The notes: generated from the letters alone by a model not told the origin. Positions 16,478-25,036 are shown, numbered from the stretch's first letter. The stretch is 35,186 nt of DNA from Gammaproteobacteria bacterium (GCA_026705345.1 JAPPAV010000011.1:1-35186), one strand, 5' to 3'. Program-made: numbers and translations.

Positions 16478-16884
16478 ACGACATTGTCATCAACAAGATT
16501 CAGAGCATGCAGCGGTGCGTTTCGCGTGCACGGGAGGAATACGAGCTTGCGGGCGGAGACCTCTCATCCAACATCACACATCAAGATGCCGCAGTACTCA
16601 ACATCGCCCGTGCGTGCGAATTGGCGATTGATCTCGCCAATCATCTGACCAAGGTGCGGCGGCTCGGGATTCCCACCGACAGTCGGGAGAGTTTCGAGTT
16701 GCTGGCCAATGCCGGATTCATCTCGCCGGATCTAACCCGGTGCCTGCAGTCGATGGTGGGGTTTCGGAACGTCGCGGTTCACGACTATCGTGAACTCGAT
16801 GCCGGAATCGTCAATTGGGTCATCGAACAGGGATTCGAGGACCTCCTGACGTTTGCGGACGAAGTAAGACGGGCGCTGGACTAG
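16474..16884 (+). CDS. hepT: HEPN-domain RNase toxin (HepT)
   Basis: This is a 136-residue all-helical HEPN protein. The Rx4HxY motif is RNVAVHDY, with R98, H103 and Y105, the RNase active site and, at the Tyr, the site AMPylated by MntA in studied systems. The N-terminal helices and the block NIARACELAIDLANHL fit HepT, which acts as a dimer. It starts with GTG within the end of mntA, so its synthesis depends on translation of the antitoxin gene. Its stop is only 22 bases from the end of the convergent AddA-like gene, leaving no room for a separate terminator. An active toxin is likely because all motif residues are intact. Confidence 0.9.
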   Translation: MNDIVINKIQSMQRCVSRAREEYELAGGDLSSNITHQDAAVLNIARACELAIDLANHLTKVRRLGIPTDSRESFELLANAGFISPDLTRCLQSMVGFRNVAVHDYRELDAGIVNWVIEQGFEDLLTFADEVRRALD

Positions 16885-16906
16885 GTCCTCATCGGCGAAT
16901 GAATGG

Positions 16907-19900
16907 CTATGGAACGCACACCTCGACCACGCCGCCGGTGACGGCGAAGTGCAAGAGGCACCCAGCCAGGTCTCGGCCTGCCGCGATGAGTGCTGCACGG
17001 TACGTGGCCAACTGCCCCGAGTACTTCATCGCTTCCTCCGGCCACTTGGAAGGCGGCTGCGGCGATGACTTGTGGTCGATGACGAGCCATCCCTTCTCCG
17101 TTTCCGCCAGCACGTCCACGAATCCCCGCACAACCCGGCCGTCGTCCAGAGCGTGGAGGATCGGCACCTCGACCTGAACGCTTGTCACTTGAAACCGGTC
17201 CTCTAGGCAACGCGAGAAGCGCCTTGCAGCGGCGATAGCGTCAGTAGCAGCGAGATGCTCCGCCGCACCCTGTCCGGCGAGCAAGCCCTTGGCGCGCTCC
17301 ACGGCCTTGGCATCCGGCAGCGGGTTGACCAGTTCCGCGGCGATGACGGCGTGCAGGCCGTTGCCCACGTCGGTCATGGCGTTGCCCTTCAGCGCTATGC
17401 GTTCGCCGATCTCGATGATCTCGCCGACCGACGTGCCGTCAAGCGGTCCGACCGCGGACGGCTGAACGTACTTCGGCGGGTAGTCGACGCGCTCGCGCCG
17501 TTCGAACCAGCGCGGCGAATAGGGCAGCGGTTGGGGTTCGCTAGTACCAACTTCCATGACCTCGGCGCGGCTGGGGGTTGTTTCGCCGTTCGGCAAGCGG
17601 AGCGAGTCCGCGGTCGGGATCGCGAAATCGGTACCGAAACTGTGAAACCAGGCATCGCGCGGGAACCTCGGTGGCACGGCGATGACAAGCCGGTCCCGGG
17701 CGCGGGTCATGCCGACGTAGGCGAGTCGGCGCTGCTCGGCTTCGCTCTTGTCCCGGCAGCGCCGGCCTTCCGGGGATTCTTCCATCGCGTGGCGCGCGGG
17801 CACGCCGTTCCGGCGCCGGCCGAAGATGTCCGGCCAATAGCGGATCGTGCGGTTGGCCAGCGGATCGTCGATATCGAAGTCGCCGGCGAGTTCCACCCGC
17901 ACGTCGTAGGTCCGGGAACGTTCTTGATAGTCGAAATCGGTACACACCACCACCGGCCACTCGAGCCCTTTGGCCCGGTGGTAGGTGAGAACGTGGACGG
18001 CATCACCGGTGGTCACCACGGGTTGCAGGTCGAGGTCTGGCGAGTTGGGGTGTTCCAGCCAGAACAGGAATCCGGTGAGCGTGCCCGGTTCGTGGTGGGA
18101 AGCCGCGTGTTTCTCGTACTCCACGGCAAGATCCAGGAAGGCGTCCAGGTTCCGCTGGCGCTGGGCGGCGCGGATCTCGTCCGGACCCCAGGCGGCGGCG
18201 ATGCGGCGGATGTCGACCTCGTTCAGGACGCGGGCCACGATCTCCACCGGCGAACGCAGAGCACTCTCGGCGCGCATCTCGAACAAACGCCGGATGATCG
18301 GATGCTCCCCTTCGCCCCATGCCATGGGGTCCCCGTCACCATCGAGCCAGCCGAGCCGGTCGTTTAGCCACTCTTCCGGCTCGGCGCAATCCGCCAAGGC
18401 CATGATCTCGGCAGTTGCCAGCGTATCGGCCCGATCGGCCAAGCGTCGCAGGCAGCTCTTGGCCAGTGACACCTCGGGGGTCTCGAGCAGTCCCGTCAGC
18501 GTCATCTTCATCGGCACCTGCCGCCGCCGGAGCGATCGGGCGATCCGCTCGACGGCGATGTTGGTGCGTGCGAGCACGGCGACGTCGCCGTAGGAGATCG
18601 GCCGAAGCCGCTTGGTCTCGGGGTCGAACACCGAATCCTGTTCGGCAATCAGGCGGGCGACGCCCTCGGCGACGGCCAACGCTCGCTGTTCGACATTGCC
18701 CTCGACGACCCACGAAGACACCGCCGGGACGTCGATCTCGTCCCGTTCGTGGTCGAGGACGACGAGGTCGCGGGGAATATCGTGTTCGAAGGCGGACGCG
18801 AACAGTTCGTTGACGTAGCTCACCAGCGCCGGGCGCGACCGCCAGCTCGACTTCAAGGTATGCCTTTGGGCATCGCCCGCGGTCAGGCCGTCCAGGGTGT
18901 CGAAAACCAGCGTGGGGTCGCAGCCCCGGAACTCGTAGATGGCCTGCTTGACGTCGCCGACGAAGATGGCCTTGTCGGCGAGTGCTGCGAACTTCAGGAA
19001 CAGCGCCAGTTGCATGGGATTGGTGTCCTGGAACTCGTCCACGAGAAGCAGCTTGATCTCCCCGGCGAGGCGCGTTCTTACGGCTTCCTCGTCCAGCGCC
19101 TGCAGCATGAGCTGCTCCATATCGTCGAAGTCGATCAGACCGCGTTCCCGCTTGGCGGCCTGGAATCTCTCCAACGTGTCGGCGGCGATTTCGAACAAGC
19201 CTTGCGTGTATCCCCGCAGATCCCGATGGAACGCCGGATGGTTCGCATATCTTGCCGCCGCGGTCTGGACCCGTCCCACTTCGTCGGCGATGGATTTCAA
19301 CGCGGATGTCCCGGCGAGTCTCATCCAGACGGACCACGGGCAGTCGGGCTCCGCCAAGTCGGCTAGCTGGTCCTCGAGGAGCGCCCGGTACTTGTCGATG
19401 CCCTTGTAGCTGCCCTGGGGCAGCCCGCCGATCGTCGTTTTCACGATGTCGACGAGCGCTTGCGCGGGGTCTTCGTTGCTCGGGGCGGGGAAGATCGCCA
19501 GCAGGTCGTCGGCGTTTTGCTCGCCCATGGCGCGGAGTTCTTGGTCGCTCAGGTTGTTCTCGCGCGCCTTGTCGGCGATGGCCTTCACGACGCCTTGCCA
19601 GGTTGGCAACCCGCGAACATCATCCATGCCGAGACGGCGGGAGTAGGCGTTCATCTCGCGAACACGGTCCATGGGGAGGACGTGATCCAGCGCTTGTTTG
19701 GAGAACCGCGCCCCGTCCTCGATGCTCATGACGTTCGATTGCGGCGACAGGCCGAGTTCGAACGCGAAGCGTTTGAGTAGGCGTTCGCAGACACCGTGCA
19801 CCGTGCCGATCAGCGATTCCGCGGTGCGTTCGGCAAGATCCAGGCGATCGTGGGCGAGCAGGCGGTCCCGCACCCGCTCGCGCAGTTCGGTGGCAGCCTT

Positions 19901-20062
19901 GACGGTGAACGTGGTGGCGAGAATGCCAGCCGGCGGAATGCCATCCTCGACGATGGCCTTTTCGAGTTCGTCGATCAGCCGGTGGGTCTTGCCGCTGCCG
20001 GCGCCGGCGCTGATGAACGTGACGTGATCGAACCGCTTGGGAGCGGACTCCGCAGCGTTCAT
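16907..20062 (-). CDS. AddA-like UvrD/Rep helicase with C-terminal RecB-type nuclease
   Basis: This is a 1051-residue superfamily 1 helicase-nuclease. Motif I is AGAGSGKT (residues 19-26), followed by TFTVKAATELRERV, motif II VDEFQDTNPMQ, motif III VGDVKQAIYEFRG, YHRAKGLEWPVV and motif VI YVGMTRARDRL. The C-terminal PD-(D/E)xK nuclease shows D983 (GFVDVL) and D996-x-K998 (IDHKSS). It is shorter than Bacillus AddA (about 1230). Its ATG overlaps the stop of the upstream partner gene, as ATGA, so the two are co-translated. With that partner it should form a heterodimer that unwinds and resects DNA ends. It is distinct from the RecB encoded later in this window, which has a different N-terminus and its own RecC and RecD. 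Confidence 0.9.
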   Translation of the reverse strand: MNAAESAPKRFDHVTFISAGAGSGKTHRLIDELEKAIVEDGIPPAGILATTFTVKAATELRERVRDRLLAHDRLDLAERTAESLIGTVHGVCERLLKRFAFELGLSPQSNVMSIEDGARFSKQALDHVLPMDRVREMNAYSRRLGMDDVRGLPTWQGVVKAIADKARENNLSDQELRAMGEQNADDLLAIFPAPSNEDPAQALVDIVKTTIGGLPQGSYKGIDKYRALLEDQLADLAEPDCPWSVWMRLAGTSALKSIADEVGRVQTAAARYANHPAFHRDLRGYTQGLFEIAADTLERFQAAKRERGLIDFDDMEQLMLQALDEEAVRTRLAGEIKLLLVDEFQDTNPMQLALFLKFAALADKAIFVGDVKQAIYEFRGCDPTLVFDTLDGLTAGDAQRHTLKSSWRSRPALVSYVNELFASAFEHDIPRDLVVLDHERDEIDVPAVSSWVVEGNVEQRALAVAEGVARLIAEQDSVFDPETKRLRPISYGDVAVLARTNIAVERIARSLRRRQVPMKMTLTGLLETPEVSLAKSCLRRLADRADTLATAEIMALADCAEPEEWLNDRLGWLDGDGDPMAWGEGEHPIIRRLFEMRAESALRSPVEIVARVLNEVDIRRIAAAWGPDEIRAAQRQRNLDAFLDLAVEYEKHAASHHEPGTLTGFLFWLEHPNSPDLDLQPVVTTGDAVHVLTYHRAKGLEWPVVVCTDFDYQERSRTYDVRVELAGDFDIDDPLANRTIRYWPDIFGRRRNGVPARHAMEESPEGRRCRDKSEAEQRRLAYVGMTRARDRLVIAVPPRFPRDAWFHSFGTDFAIPTADSLRLPNGETTPSRAEVMEVGTSEPQPLPYSPRWFERRERVDYPPKYVQPSAVGPLDGTSVGEIIEIGERIALKGNAMTDVGNGLHAVIAAELVNPLPDAKAVERAKGLLAGQGAAEHLAATDAIAAARRFSRCLEDRFQVTSVQVEVPILHALDDGRVVRGFVDVLAETEKGWLVIDHKSSPQPPSKWPEEAMKYSGQLATYRAALIAAGRDLAGCLLHFAVTGGVVEVCVP

Positions 20063-22662
20063 CGAAACGGCGCCACGCCGGTGAGCCAGCGGAACTCGTC
20101 GAAGCGGTCCGGTTCGACGCGGGACTCCAAGCCACCTGCGGGCGGTTCAGAGTCGGCATCCGGCTCGGCATCGGCGTTGACTTCGATCTCGCCGCGGGCG
20201 AACTGTTCGAGACGCCAGTTGCGGGTAACCAGGCTCTTGCGCCAAACGGATTCCACGGTCTCGCCGCCGGCGGCGAGTGCCTTGGGGAAGAACCGCGCAT
20301 CGGGCGCGACCACGTTGCCGGTGGTGACGATGTAGTAGCCGGTGGACGGCCAGGCAGTTTCGCCGAGCGCGTAGCCGTACACGGCGAGCTGCAGGTGGCG
20401 TCCGGCCTCGATCTCTTCTTCGCGGTAGCGTTCACTGCCCCACTTGGCATCGAGCACCGCTTGGTTGCCGTCCGGGCCGACCACCACGAGGTCGGCCTCG
20501 CCGTGGAGCACGCCCCCGGGGAACGACCGTTTCACCGCCTGCTCCGACTTGACGGTTTGCACGTTCGCCGTTCGTAGGTGGCCGAGGAGGCGCACCAGGG
20601 CCTGTTCCAAGGTCGTGATCACCTGCTGGCGGTCAACGCCGCGACCGTTCTCGAGAAGCACGGCGCCTTCCTTCTCGATCAGGTCTTGGATCGCAAGCTC
20701 CAGCCAGCGGTGGATTTCAGGGTCGTGCAGGGATGCCCAGTCCCCGTGTTCCGTGAAGAACCTTTCGAACAGCCGATGCGCCAGGCTCCCTTTCAACATG
20801 GCGCCGTCGGCGACTTCGTTGATGCCTCCGCTGCGCAGCCTCGCCGCGTAGGTGAGTGCCCACTCATGCGGGTAGTAGCAGGTCTTATTGAGGCTCGTGT
20901 AGGACTCGGTGTCGCGAATGGGCAAGCGTTGGTCGATGTGCCACCAACGCCGGGGTGTCGGCAGCGGTTTCCGATCAAGCGGTGGTGCCGGAATGGCCGG
21001 CTGGACGAGCTGGGTGTCTTTGCCCCTTAGAAGGATCTCGTCCAACGGAACATCTACCCAGCCACGGCGAATCTGCTCCCGTATTCGCCCCCAGAGCGGA
21101 TGCCGGCCTTCGTCGTCCTCGTGCACGACAAGGACAAGGCGCTTGCGGCAGTTGAGCACCGGACGAAGCCAGGCGCGCTTGTCGGCAGCCAGTTGATTCT
21201 CCGGGGTTGGGAGGTCGACGCCAGCCGCCGCCAGGGTGTCGCGCTCCGCCTTCGACCACGGCGACGTCAGGTCGGGGCGTTGCGGTGCCAGGTCCCACCA
21301 GAAGACCTTGTCCGTCGCCTCGGTCACGTTGCCGGGGTGGCTGGTGACGGGCACGTGGCCGGCTTCGGCCACGACGGAAGCGTCCGGGGGTGATCGGGTC
21401 GCCTCGTCGATGAGAGAGTCGAGTTCGATCTTGCTGATCCTCTGGCGGCCACCGTCCCCAAGCTGGCCCAGCGTGCGCGCCAACGCTGCTGATTGGGAGT
21501 AGGCGGCGCCGAACACGGCCCTCTCCTCGGCGTCTTCGGTTGTCGCCCGTCGCGTCGCTAGCCACGCCACTACCCGCGAGGCCCGCACGCGTATTCCCTC
21601 CACGGGCGCACCTCGGCTTGGGTCGTAACGCGCCGGAGTGGTCCAGAATTCGACGCCATCGGTTTGATCGCCGTCGATCTTGGCCATTGTTTGCTGCCAT
21701 GCCGGACCGCCAATGCCCGGTTGCGAAGCCACCGCCTCCGCCAATCGCCCTCGAACGCGCCAGGGCAGCGGGTTGATCGGATGAATCAGGAATTGCAGCA
21801 GCCCGTGCGGGTCCAACGGCTGCCAGATCAACGCGAAAGCGAGCTTCAGCACCTGGTTCGCGGCCCGAAACGGCGAGTAGTGCTGGAAACCGGCCCGAGG
21901 ATGGCCGACCCTCCGTAGCGCATTGTCGAGAATGATGCCGTCCCGTATGGCCACGACGACGGCCTGCGACGGATCGTCCAGTTGCCGCAGCATCTCCGCG
22001 GTCGCCTGGGCGGTTACGTCCCGCGAGAACGCCCGGACGACGACCAAGGAGCCGTCCCCGCTGAGCGGTCTCGCTAGGTTGCTGGTTAGCAGCGCTTGAA
22101 GCTTGCCGAGATCCGAATCCCTGGGTGCTCGACCCGTGCTTGCCGGGGTCGTGGAACAGTCGAAGCGTTCGAGCAACAGCCGCCACATCGACGGCAGATC
22201 GTCGGTGTTGTCGAGGAGTTCGACCTCGCGGACTTGCGTGCGGCGCTGCTTCAGCAGGGCAAGGACCGTGCGTAGACGTTGCCCCGTACCGGGTGGCACC
22301 CGCTCGGCCGCTTGGGACTCCACCGCCGCCATGTCGCCAAGGCGCCCGCCGACTTGGTCGGGAAAGCGACCGTCCCAGCCGTGCAAATACCACTGCTGCC
22401 GCCAATCGTCCAACGTCCGAGCGACGCCCACCGGATCGACCCCGAAGGACCGATGGTAGAAGCGCACCCAGTCGTCGCACTCGGCCAGGCAATCGCGATA
22501 GGCCGCCCTGGATTCGGAGGGATGCGACGCAACCTGCGGGATGCCGAGGTCGCTCTCGAGCAGTCCCAGGAAGCCTTGCGGACCGACCGTGATTTCGCCG
22601 ACGGCCGTGCGCGGCGGGGACGGCTCCAGTCCATCCCGGTGCAGACCGAATCGAACGCGCAT
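20059..22662 (-). CDS. AddB-like protein with C-terminal PD-(D/E)xK nuclease
   Basis: This is an 867-residue partner of the AddA-like helicase. No Walker A motif is visible, so the helicase-like core is likely inactive, as in AddB's translocation-dead role. The C-terminal nuclease is intact: D724 in HGEADLVVV and D738-x-K740 in LDAKWG, with the later QLAVYGYAL helix. AddB proteins of Firmicutes carry four Cys for an iron-sulfur cluster around the nuclease. Here one Cys (NKTCYYP) stands at the first position and the C-terminal triple is absent, so no cluster is expected. Length and layout resemble the roughly 900-residue 'probable DNA repair protein' branch of AddB relatives (TIGR03623). It is the first gene of the two-gene operon. 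The role is inferred from family. Confidence 0.82.
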   Translation of the reverse strand: MRVRFGLHRDGLEPSPPRTAVGEITVGPQGFLGLLESDLGIPQVASHPSESRAAYRDCLAECDDWVRFYHRSFGVDPVGVARTLDDWRQQWYLHGWDGRFPDQVGGRLGDMAAVESQAAERVPPGTGQRLRTVLALLKQRRTQVREVELLDNTDDLPSMWRLLLERFDCSTTPASTGRAPRDSDLGKLQALLTSNLARPLSGDGSLVVVRAFSRDVTAQATAEMLRQLDDPSQAVVVAIRDGIILDNALRRVGHPRAGFQHYSPFRAANQVLKLAFALIWQPLDPHGLLQFLIHPINPLPWRVRGRLAEAVASQPGIGGPAWQQTMAKIDGDQTDGVEFWTTPARYDPSRGAPVEGIRVRASRVVAWLATRRATTEDAEERAVFGAAYSQSAALARTLGQLGDGGRQRISKIELDSLIDEATRSPPDASVVAEAGHVPVTSHPGNVTEATDKVFWWDLAPQRPDLTSPWSKAERDTLAAAGVDLPTPENQLAADKRAWLRPVLNCRKRLVLVVHEDDEGRHPLWGRIREQIRRGWVDVPLDEILLRGKDTQLVQPAIPAPPLDRKPLPTPRRWWHIDQRLPIRDTESYTSLNKTCYYPHEWALTYAARLRSGGINEVADGAMLKGSLAHRLFERFFTEHGDWASLHDPEIHRWLELAIQDLIEKEGAVLLENGRGVDRQQVITTLEQALVRLLGHLRTANVQTVKSEQAVKRSFPGGVLHGEADLVVVGPDGNQAVLDAKWGSERYREEEIEAGRHLQLAVYGYALGETAWPSTGYYIVTTGNVVAPDARFFPKALAAGGETVESVWRKSLVTRNWRLEQFARGEIEVNADAEPDADSEPPAGGLESRVEPDRFDEFRWLTGVAPFR

Positions 22663-22683
22663 CGGCGCATGGTACCGGAGTCG

Positions 22684-22698
22684 ACGGCCGAGGGCCGT
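22684..22698. terminator. Perfect hairpin just upstream of the AddB-like gene
   Basis: ACGGCC-GAG-GGCCGT makes a 6-bp stem with a 3-base loop, 22 bases before the ATG at 22662 on the minus strand. There is no T-tract. It could end transcription from the rhodanese gene upstream or affect translation of the AddB-like message. Confidence 0.35.
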
Positions 22699-22704
22699 TC
22701 ACAC

Positions 22705-22720
22705 TGTCAGGTTGTCAGGT
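22705..22720. repeat. Tandem duplication of an 8-bp unit
   Basis: TGTCAGGT occurs twice in direct tandem in the leader of the AddB-like gene. The stop codon of the small candidate frame at 22801 lies inside the second copy. It may be a short polymerase-slippage duplication or a binding site with two half-turns. Confidence 0.6.
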
Positions 22721-22801
22721 GATCCAATACAGTCCCCCGATCGATACCCAGACCTCGCCGTCCTTCTCGAAGATGCCGGGTAGCCAGCTGATGAGACGCA
22801 C
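22715..22801 (-). CDS. Candidate 28-residue peptide, or fragment of a lost gene
   Basis: A GTG at 22801 preceded by GAGGGC opens a frame ending in SIGGLYWIT. Its composition (several Trp, Ile, Leu, Gly and a charged KDGE turn) looks more like protein than the neighbouring frames. The same frame stays open back to the TGA of the rhodanese gene, so it may also be a 3' remnant of an older gene. I do not recognise it. It could be a leader peptide for the AddB-like gene 53 bases downstream, or chance. Confidence 0.25.
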   Translation of the reverse strand: MRLISWLPGIFEKDGEVWVSIGGLYWIT

Positions 22802-22852
22802 GGTGCCCTCGAACCTTAGCGTGGCCTCGCGATATAGGCGCTGAAACCGATC

Positions 22853-23413
22853 TCACGGCGGTTGTTCGGACCACAGCGCCTTGTCCAGCAACTTGCCCCA
22901 ATCCGGGTCGAAGGGATGCACGATTCGAACGGGCTTCGAACCACGATGGATCGGCCGACCTTCATTGGCCCACTTGAAGAGCGATCCTTCGAGATTGAAG
23001 ACATTCTCGACGCCTTGGTCCCCAAGCCGTTCTGCGAGACGCGACGAGCGATAGCCGACCGAGCAATACACGACCACGGTCGGTTTTCCGTCGTGTTGCG
23101 CGAGTTTTCTTCGTGCCACCCGAACGCTCGTCGCCCGGATTGCCCCTTGGAGGTGGCTGGTCTCGAACTCCTTCTCGGAACGCGCGTCGACAAGCACGAC
23201 ATCGGCGTCTTCCGCGAGCAATTCAGCGAGCCGCTCGGTCGATAGCTGGGGAACGTCCGGGAAGGTCTCGCGCACGATTCGCAGCGTCTTGGTCCAGCGA
23301 TCTTCGGCATCCAGGTGCTCTTCCGACGCCTGTGCCGTCCAAGCACCTTGGACCAGCAGAAGCAATATCGCCGACGCAAGCGCGGTCGATGCGGCTGTGT
23401 GCAATCGGATCAT
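22853..23413 (-). CDS. Exported rhodanese-like sulfurtransferase
   Basis: This is a 186-residue protein with a Sec-type signal peptide (hydrophobic stretch at about residues 8-22, cleavage near QAS-EE) and one rhodanese domain. The domain shows VVLVDARSEKEFETSHLQGA, the CH2A-type strand, and the active loop YCSVGYRSS with Cys117 and a following Arg, which carries the sulfur persulfide. It ends in about 35 residues after the domain (FKWANEGRPI to WSEQPP), also typical for small periplasmic members. The physiological donor and acceptor are unknown. It lies upstream of the AddB-like gene on the same strand with a 190-base gap, so linkage to that operon is doubtful. Confidence 0.88.
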   Translation of the reverse strand: MIRLHTAASTALASAILLLLVQGAWTAQASEEHLDAEDRWTKTLRIVRETFPDVPQLSTERLAELLAEDADVVLVDARSEKEFETSHLQGAIRATSVRVARRKLAQHDGKPTVVVYCSVGYRSSRLAERLGDQGVENVFNLEGSLFKWANEGRPIHRGSKPVRIVHPFDPDWGKLLDKALWSEQPP

Positions 23414-23520
23414 GCGGTTGGACGTTAGGCCGGTGACGGCGTGCCTGCAAGTACGGCCGGATGGGTCAGCTCGATCGCCGGATCAGGCGTCCGACCAAGT
23501 TTAGCTGCGGATGACGGAGA

Positions 23521-23895
23521 TCACGCTTCCACGACAGGGACTTCGTACCGTATGACGTTGCGGTCCCGGGTGACGAGCGTCAGTCCGCCCAGTCGCGCCT
23601 GTGCCACCAGAAGTCGGTCGAATGGGTCGCGATGGAGCAGCGGCAGCTGCAAGGTTGCCTCCAGGTGCGCGAGTTCGATGTCGAGTATCTCGTAGTCGTT
23701 GGCGACGATGCGAAAGAACCCCTCGGGTACGGCGAGCTTGCCGATGCACACCTTGATGGCGCATTCCCACAGCGTGGCCATGCTGACGTAGAGCGTGTTG
23801 TCGGCGGACTGCAGCAAGGCGACGACCTGCGCCGAGAGCCGTTCCGGGGAGGCGCGTGACCACAGCAGGACGTGGGTATCGAGCAGGTATCTCAT
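23521..23895 (-). CDS. PIN-domain RNase toxin (VapC-like, Sll0205 type)
   Basis: This is a 124-residue PIN ribonuclease. The acidic active site is visible as D6 (LLDTHVLLW), E44 (TLWECAIK), D90/D93 (HRDPFDRLLVAQA) and D111 (TRDRNV). The wording of these blocks is that of the PIN subgroup often paired with Phd-type antitoxins. Such toxins cut tRNA, rRNA or mRNA and stop growth when the antitoxin is lost. The ATG at 23895 overlaps the antitoxin stop by 4 bases (ATGA), which fixes the start, and the longer open frame upstream is discarded. All catalytic residues are present, so the toxin should be active. Confidence 0.92.
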   Translation of the reverse strand: MRYLLDTHVLLWSRASPERLSAQVVALLQSADNTLYVSMATLWECAIKVCIGKLAVPEGFFRIVANDYEILDIELAHLEATLQLPLLHRDPFDRLLVAQARLGGLTLVTRDRNVIRYEVPVVEA

Positions 23896-24134
23896 GGATC
23901 GGAGATGCCCAACACGGACTGCAGGTCCTCCGGCCACTCGTCGAAGTCGTCGCTCATGCGGATTTGCCCGGCGAGGTCGCCAAGTTTGCGTGGCGATGCG
24001 GACTTGCCGATACGGCTGATGCGCACGACGGGTTTGCCCATGCGAGTGACGATGAACTCGTCTCCGTTGACGGCGCGTTCGACGATCTCGGAAAACCGCG
24101 CCTTCGCATCGCTTAGGGTGAGTGTGGACTCCAT
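23892..24134 (-). CDS. Phd/YefM-type antitoxin for the PIN toxin
   Basis: This 80-residue protein begins MESTLTLSDAKARFSEIVERA and continues with FIVTRMGKPVVRISR, the DNA-binding dimer fold of Phd/YefM antitoxins. The C-terminal 30 residues, with an acidic and aromatic FDEWPEDL helix, should wrap and block the PIN toxin. It precedes and overlaps the toxin gene in the usual order. Phd-type antitoxins repress their own promoter, and a perfect inverted repeat with a nearby -10-like palindrome lies just before the start, as listed separately. Confidence 0.93.
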   Translation of the reverse strand: MESTLTLSDAKARFSEIVERAVNGDEFIVTRMGKPVVRISRIGKSASPRKLGDLAGQIRMSDDFDEWPEDLQSVLGISDP

Positions 24135-24143
24135 AGCGCAGAT

Positions 24144-24170
24144 TTGGTCGGACCAAGTCAGACTATAGTC
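24144..24170 (-). promoter_or_regulatory. Probable operator and -10 region of the Phd/PIN module
   Basis: TTGGTC-G-GACCAA (24144-24156) is a perfect 6-bp inverted repeat with a single-base centre, 10 bases before the antitoxin ATG. Immediately upstream GACTATAGTC (24161-24170) is a perfect palindrome whose minus strand supplies TATAGT, close to the -10 consensus. No good -35 is visible. The arrangement fits autorepression by the antitoxin. Confidence 0.55.
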
Positions 24171-24212
24171 GCACGCGTACTAGCGCACTGTCTACATTCT
24201 GTTGTCGCCTAC

Positions 24213-25010
24213 TTATGGAAAGCGCGCCCTGAGCCACGCCCGCCAGACTACTTCGGCGCCGGCGGCGGTCGCCGCGTGGTCGCCGTAGAGGTACAGGCTG
24301 AGCATCACGGTCGCCCGCTGCGACATCTTGTAGGCGGAAGCCACCGCGATGCCCGGCGCCGGCTCGTCGAGTCGCAGGAGAGCGTAGGGCTGGCGACCTT
24401 CGGGCCGGATTTCGTCGAGGACGCCCCCAAAGCCTGCGTCCTTCTCTTCGTGGAGTGCCCAGCGGTCCCCGGGAGCGAGCCCGAGGGCACCGAGTTCTTC
24501 GAGGAGGGCCTGCCAGGCATCGCCGACCGAACCGTCGTGGCTTCCGGACACCCGTACGATGGTGGCGCGCTGACTGCGGAAATAGGTGAGGTAGAGCCGC
24601 AGAACGGCGAGTGCCTGCGGCCAGCCGTCCTCGAAGCTTTCGAGGTAGTTGTCCCAGTCGTCCGTGCTCGCGAAGAGGTTGTGCGCCACGCACACAAGGC
24701 AGCGGTCGGGCGGGCGCGGCTGGATGGTCCATTCAGTCGCGGTCGGCGGCCCGCCCGGTCCGCAGTCCTCTCCGTCGTGGCGGAAACGCCGAGGTGGATC
24801 CCAGACAGTCACCTTCGCCGGAATGTGGACCGTCTCGGATTGGGTGTCGTACTTGAGGACGCCGCCGATCCGTTCCTCGAGTTCGGCGGGGTAGAACCAG
24901 GAACCGATGCCGGGGCCCGTGGCGATGGCTTCCCAAACTTCCTCGGGCGAGCCGGGAACTTCGGCTTCGACTCGGATCGAGCGGCGACCGGATGCGCATT
25001 CGATGCTCAT
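24213..25010 (-). CDS. SRPBCC protein, AHSA1-like, with C-terminal extension
   Basis: This 265-residue protein starts with a START/AHSA1-type domain: SIRVEAEVPGSPEEVWEAIATG, then WFYPAELEERIGG and a block VTVWDPPRRFRH, which is the usual order of strands and helices in that family. About 120 further residues follow, possibly a second, degenerate copy of a hydrophobic-pocket fold, since DGSVGDAWQALLEEL echoes the start of the first. SRPBCC proteins bind hydrophobic ligands, and many AHSA1-like members are of unknown function. The gene is divergent from the LarA-type gene with only 26 bases between the starts. Family firm, role unknown. Confidence 0.85.
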   Translation of the reverse strand: MSIECASGRRSIRVEAEVPGSPEEVWEAIATGPGIGSWFYPAELEERIGGVLKYDTQSETVHIPAKVTVWDPPRRFRHDGEDCGPGGPPTATEWTIQPRPPDRCLVCVAHNLFASTDDWDNYLESFEDGWPQALAVLRLYLTYFRSQRATIVRVSGSHDGSVGDAWQALLEELGALGLAPGDRWALHEEKDAGFGGVLDEIRPEGRQPYALLRLDEPAPGIAVASAYKMSQRATVMLSLYLYGDHAATAAGAEVVWRAWLRARFP

Positions 25011-25036
25011 GATGCCTCCAGGGGGAGTGCTGGCGT

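Noticed and set aside
17255-18367. Open frame of 370 codons opposite the AddA-like gene, and similar ones at 27071-28438 and 31144-32814
   Set aside because: All lie antisense to genes with clear helicase or RecC motifs and lack recognisable domains or sensible ribosome-binding sites.
23414-23520. Gap between the PIN toxin and rhodanese genes searched for a gene or promoter
   Set aside because: Only short GC-rich palindromic words and a CCGACCAAGT similar to the Phd operator arm were seen, with no frame or convincing promoter.
15921-24156. The word GACCAA shared by the regions before mntA and before the Phd/PIN genes, considered as a common operator
   Set aside because: Only six bases are shared and the flanking arms differ, so chance explains it.
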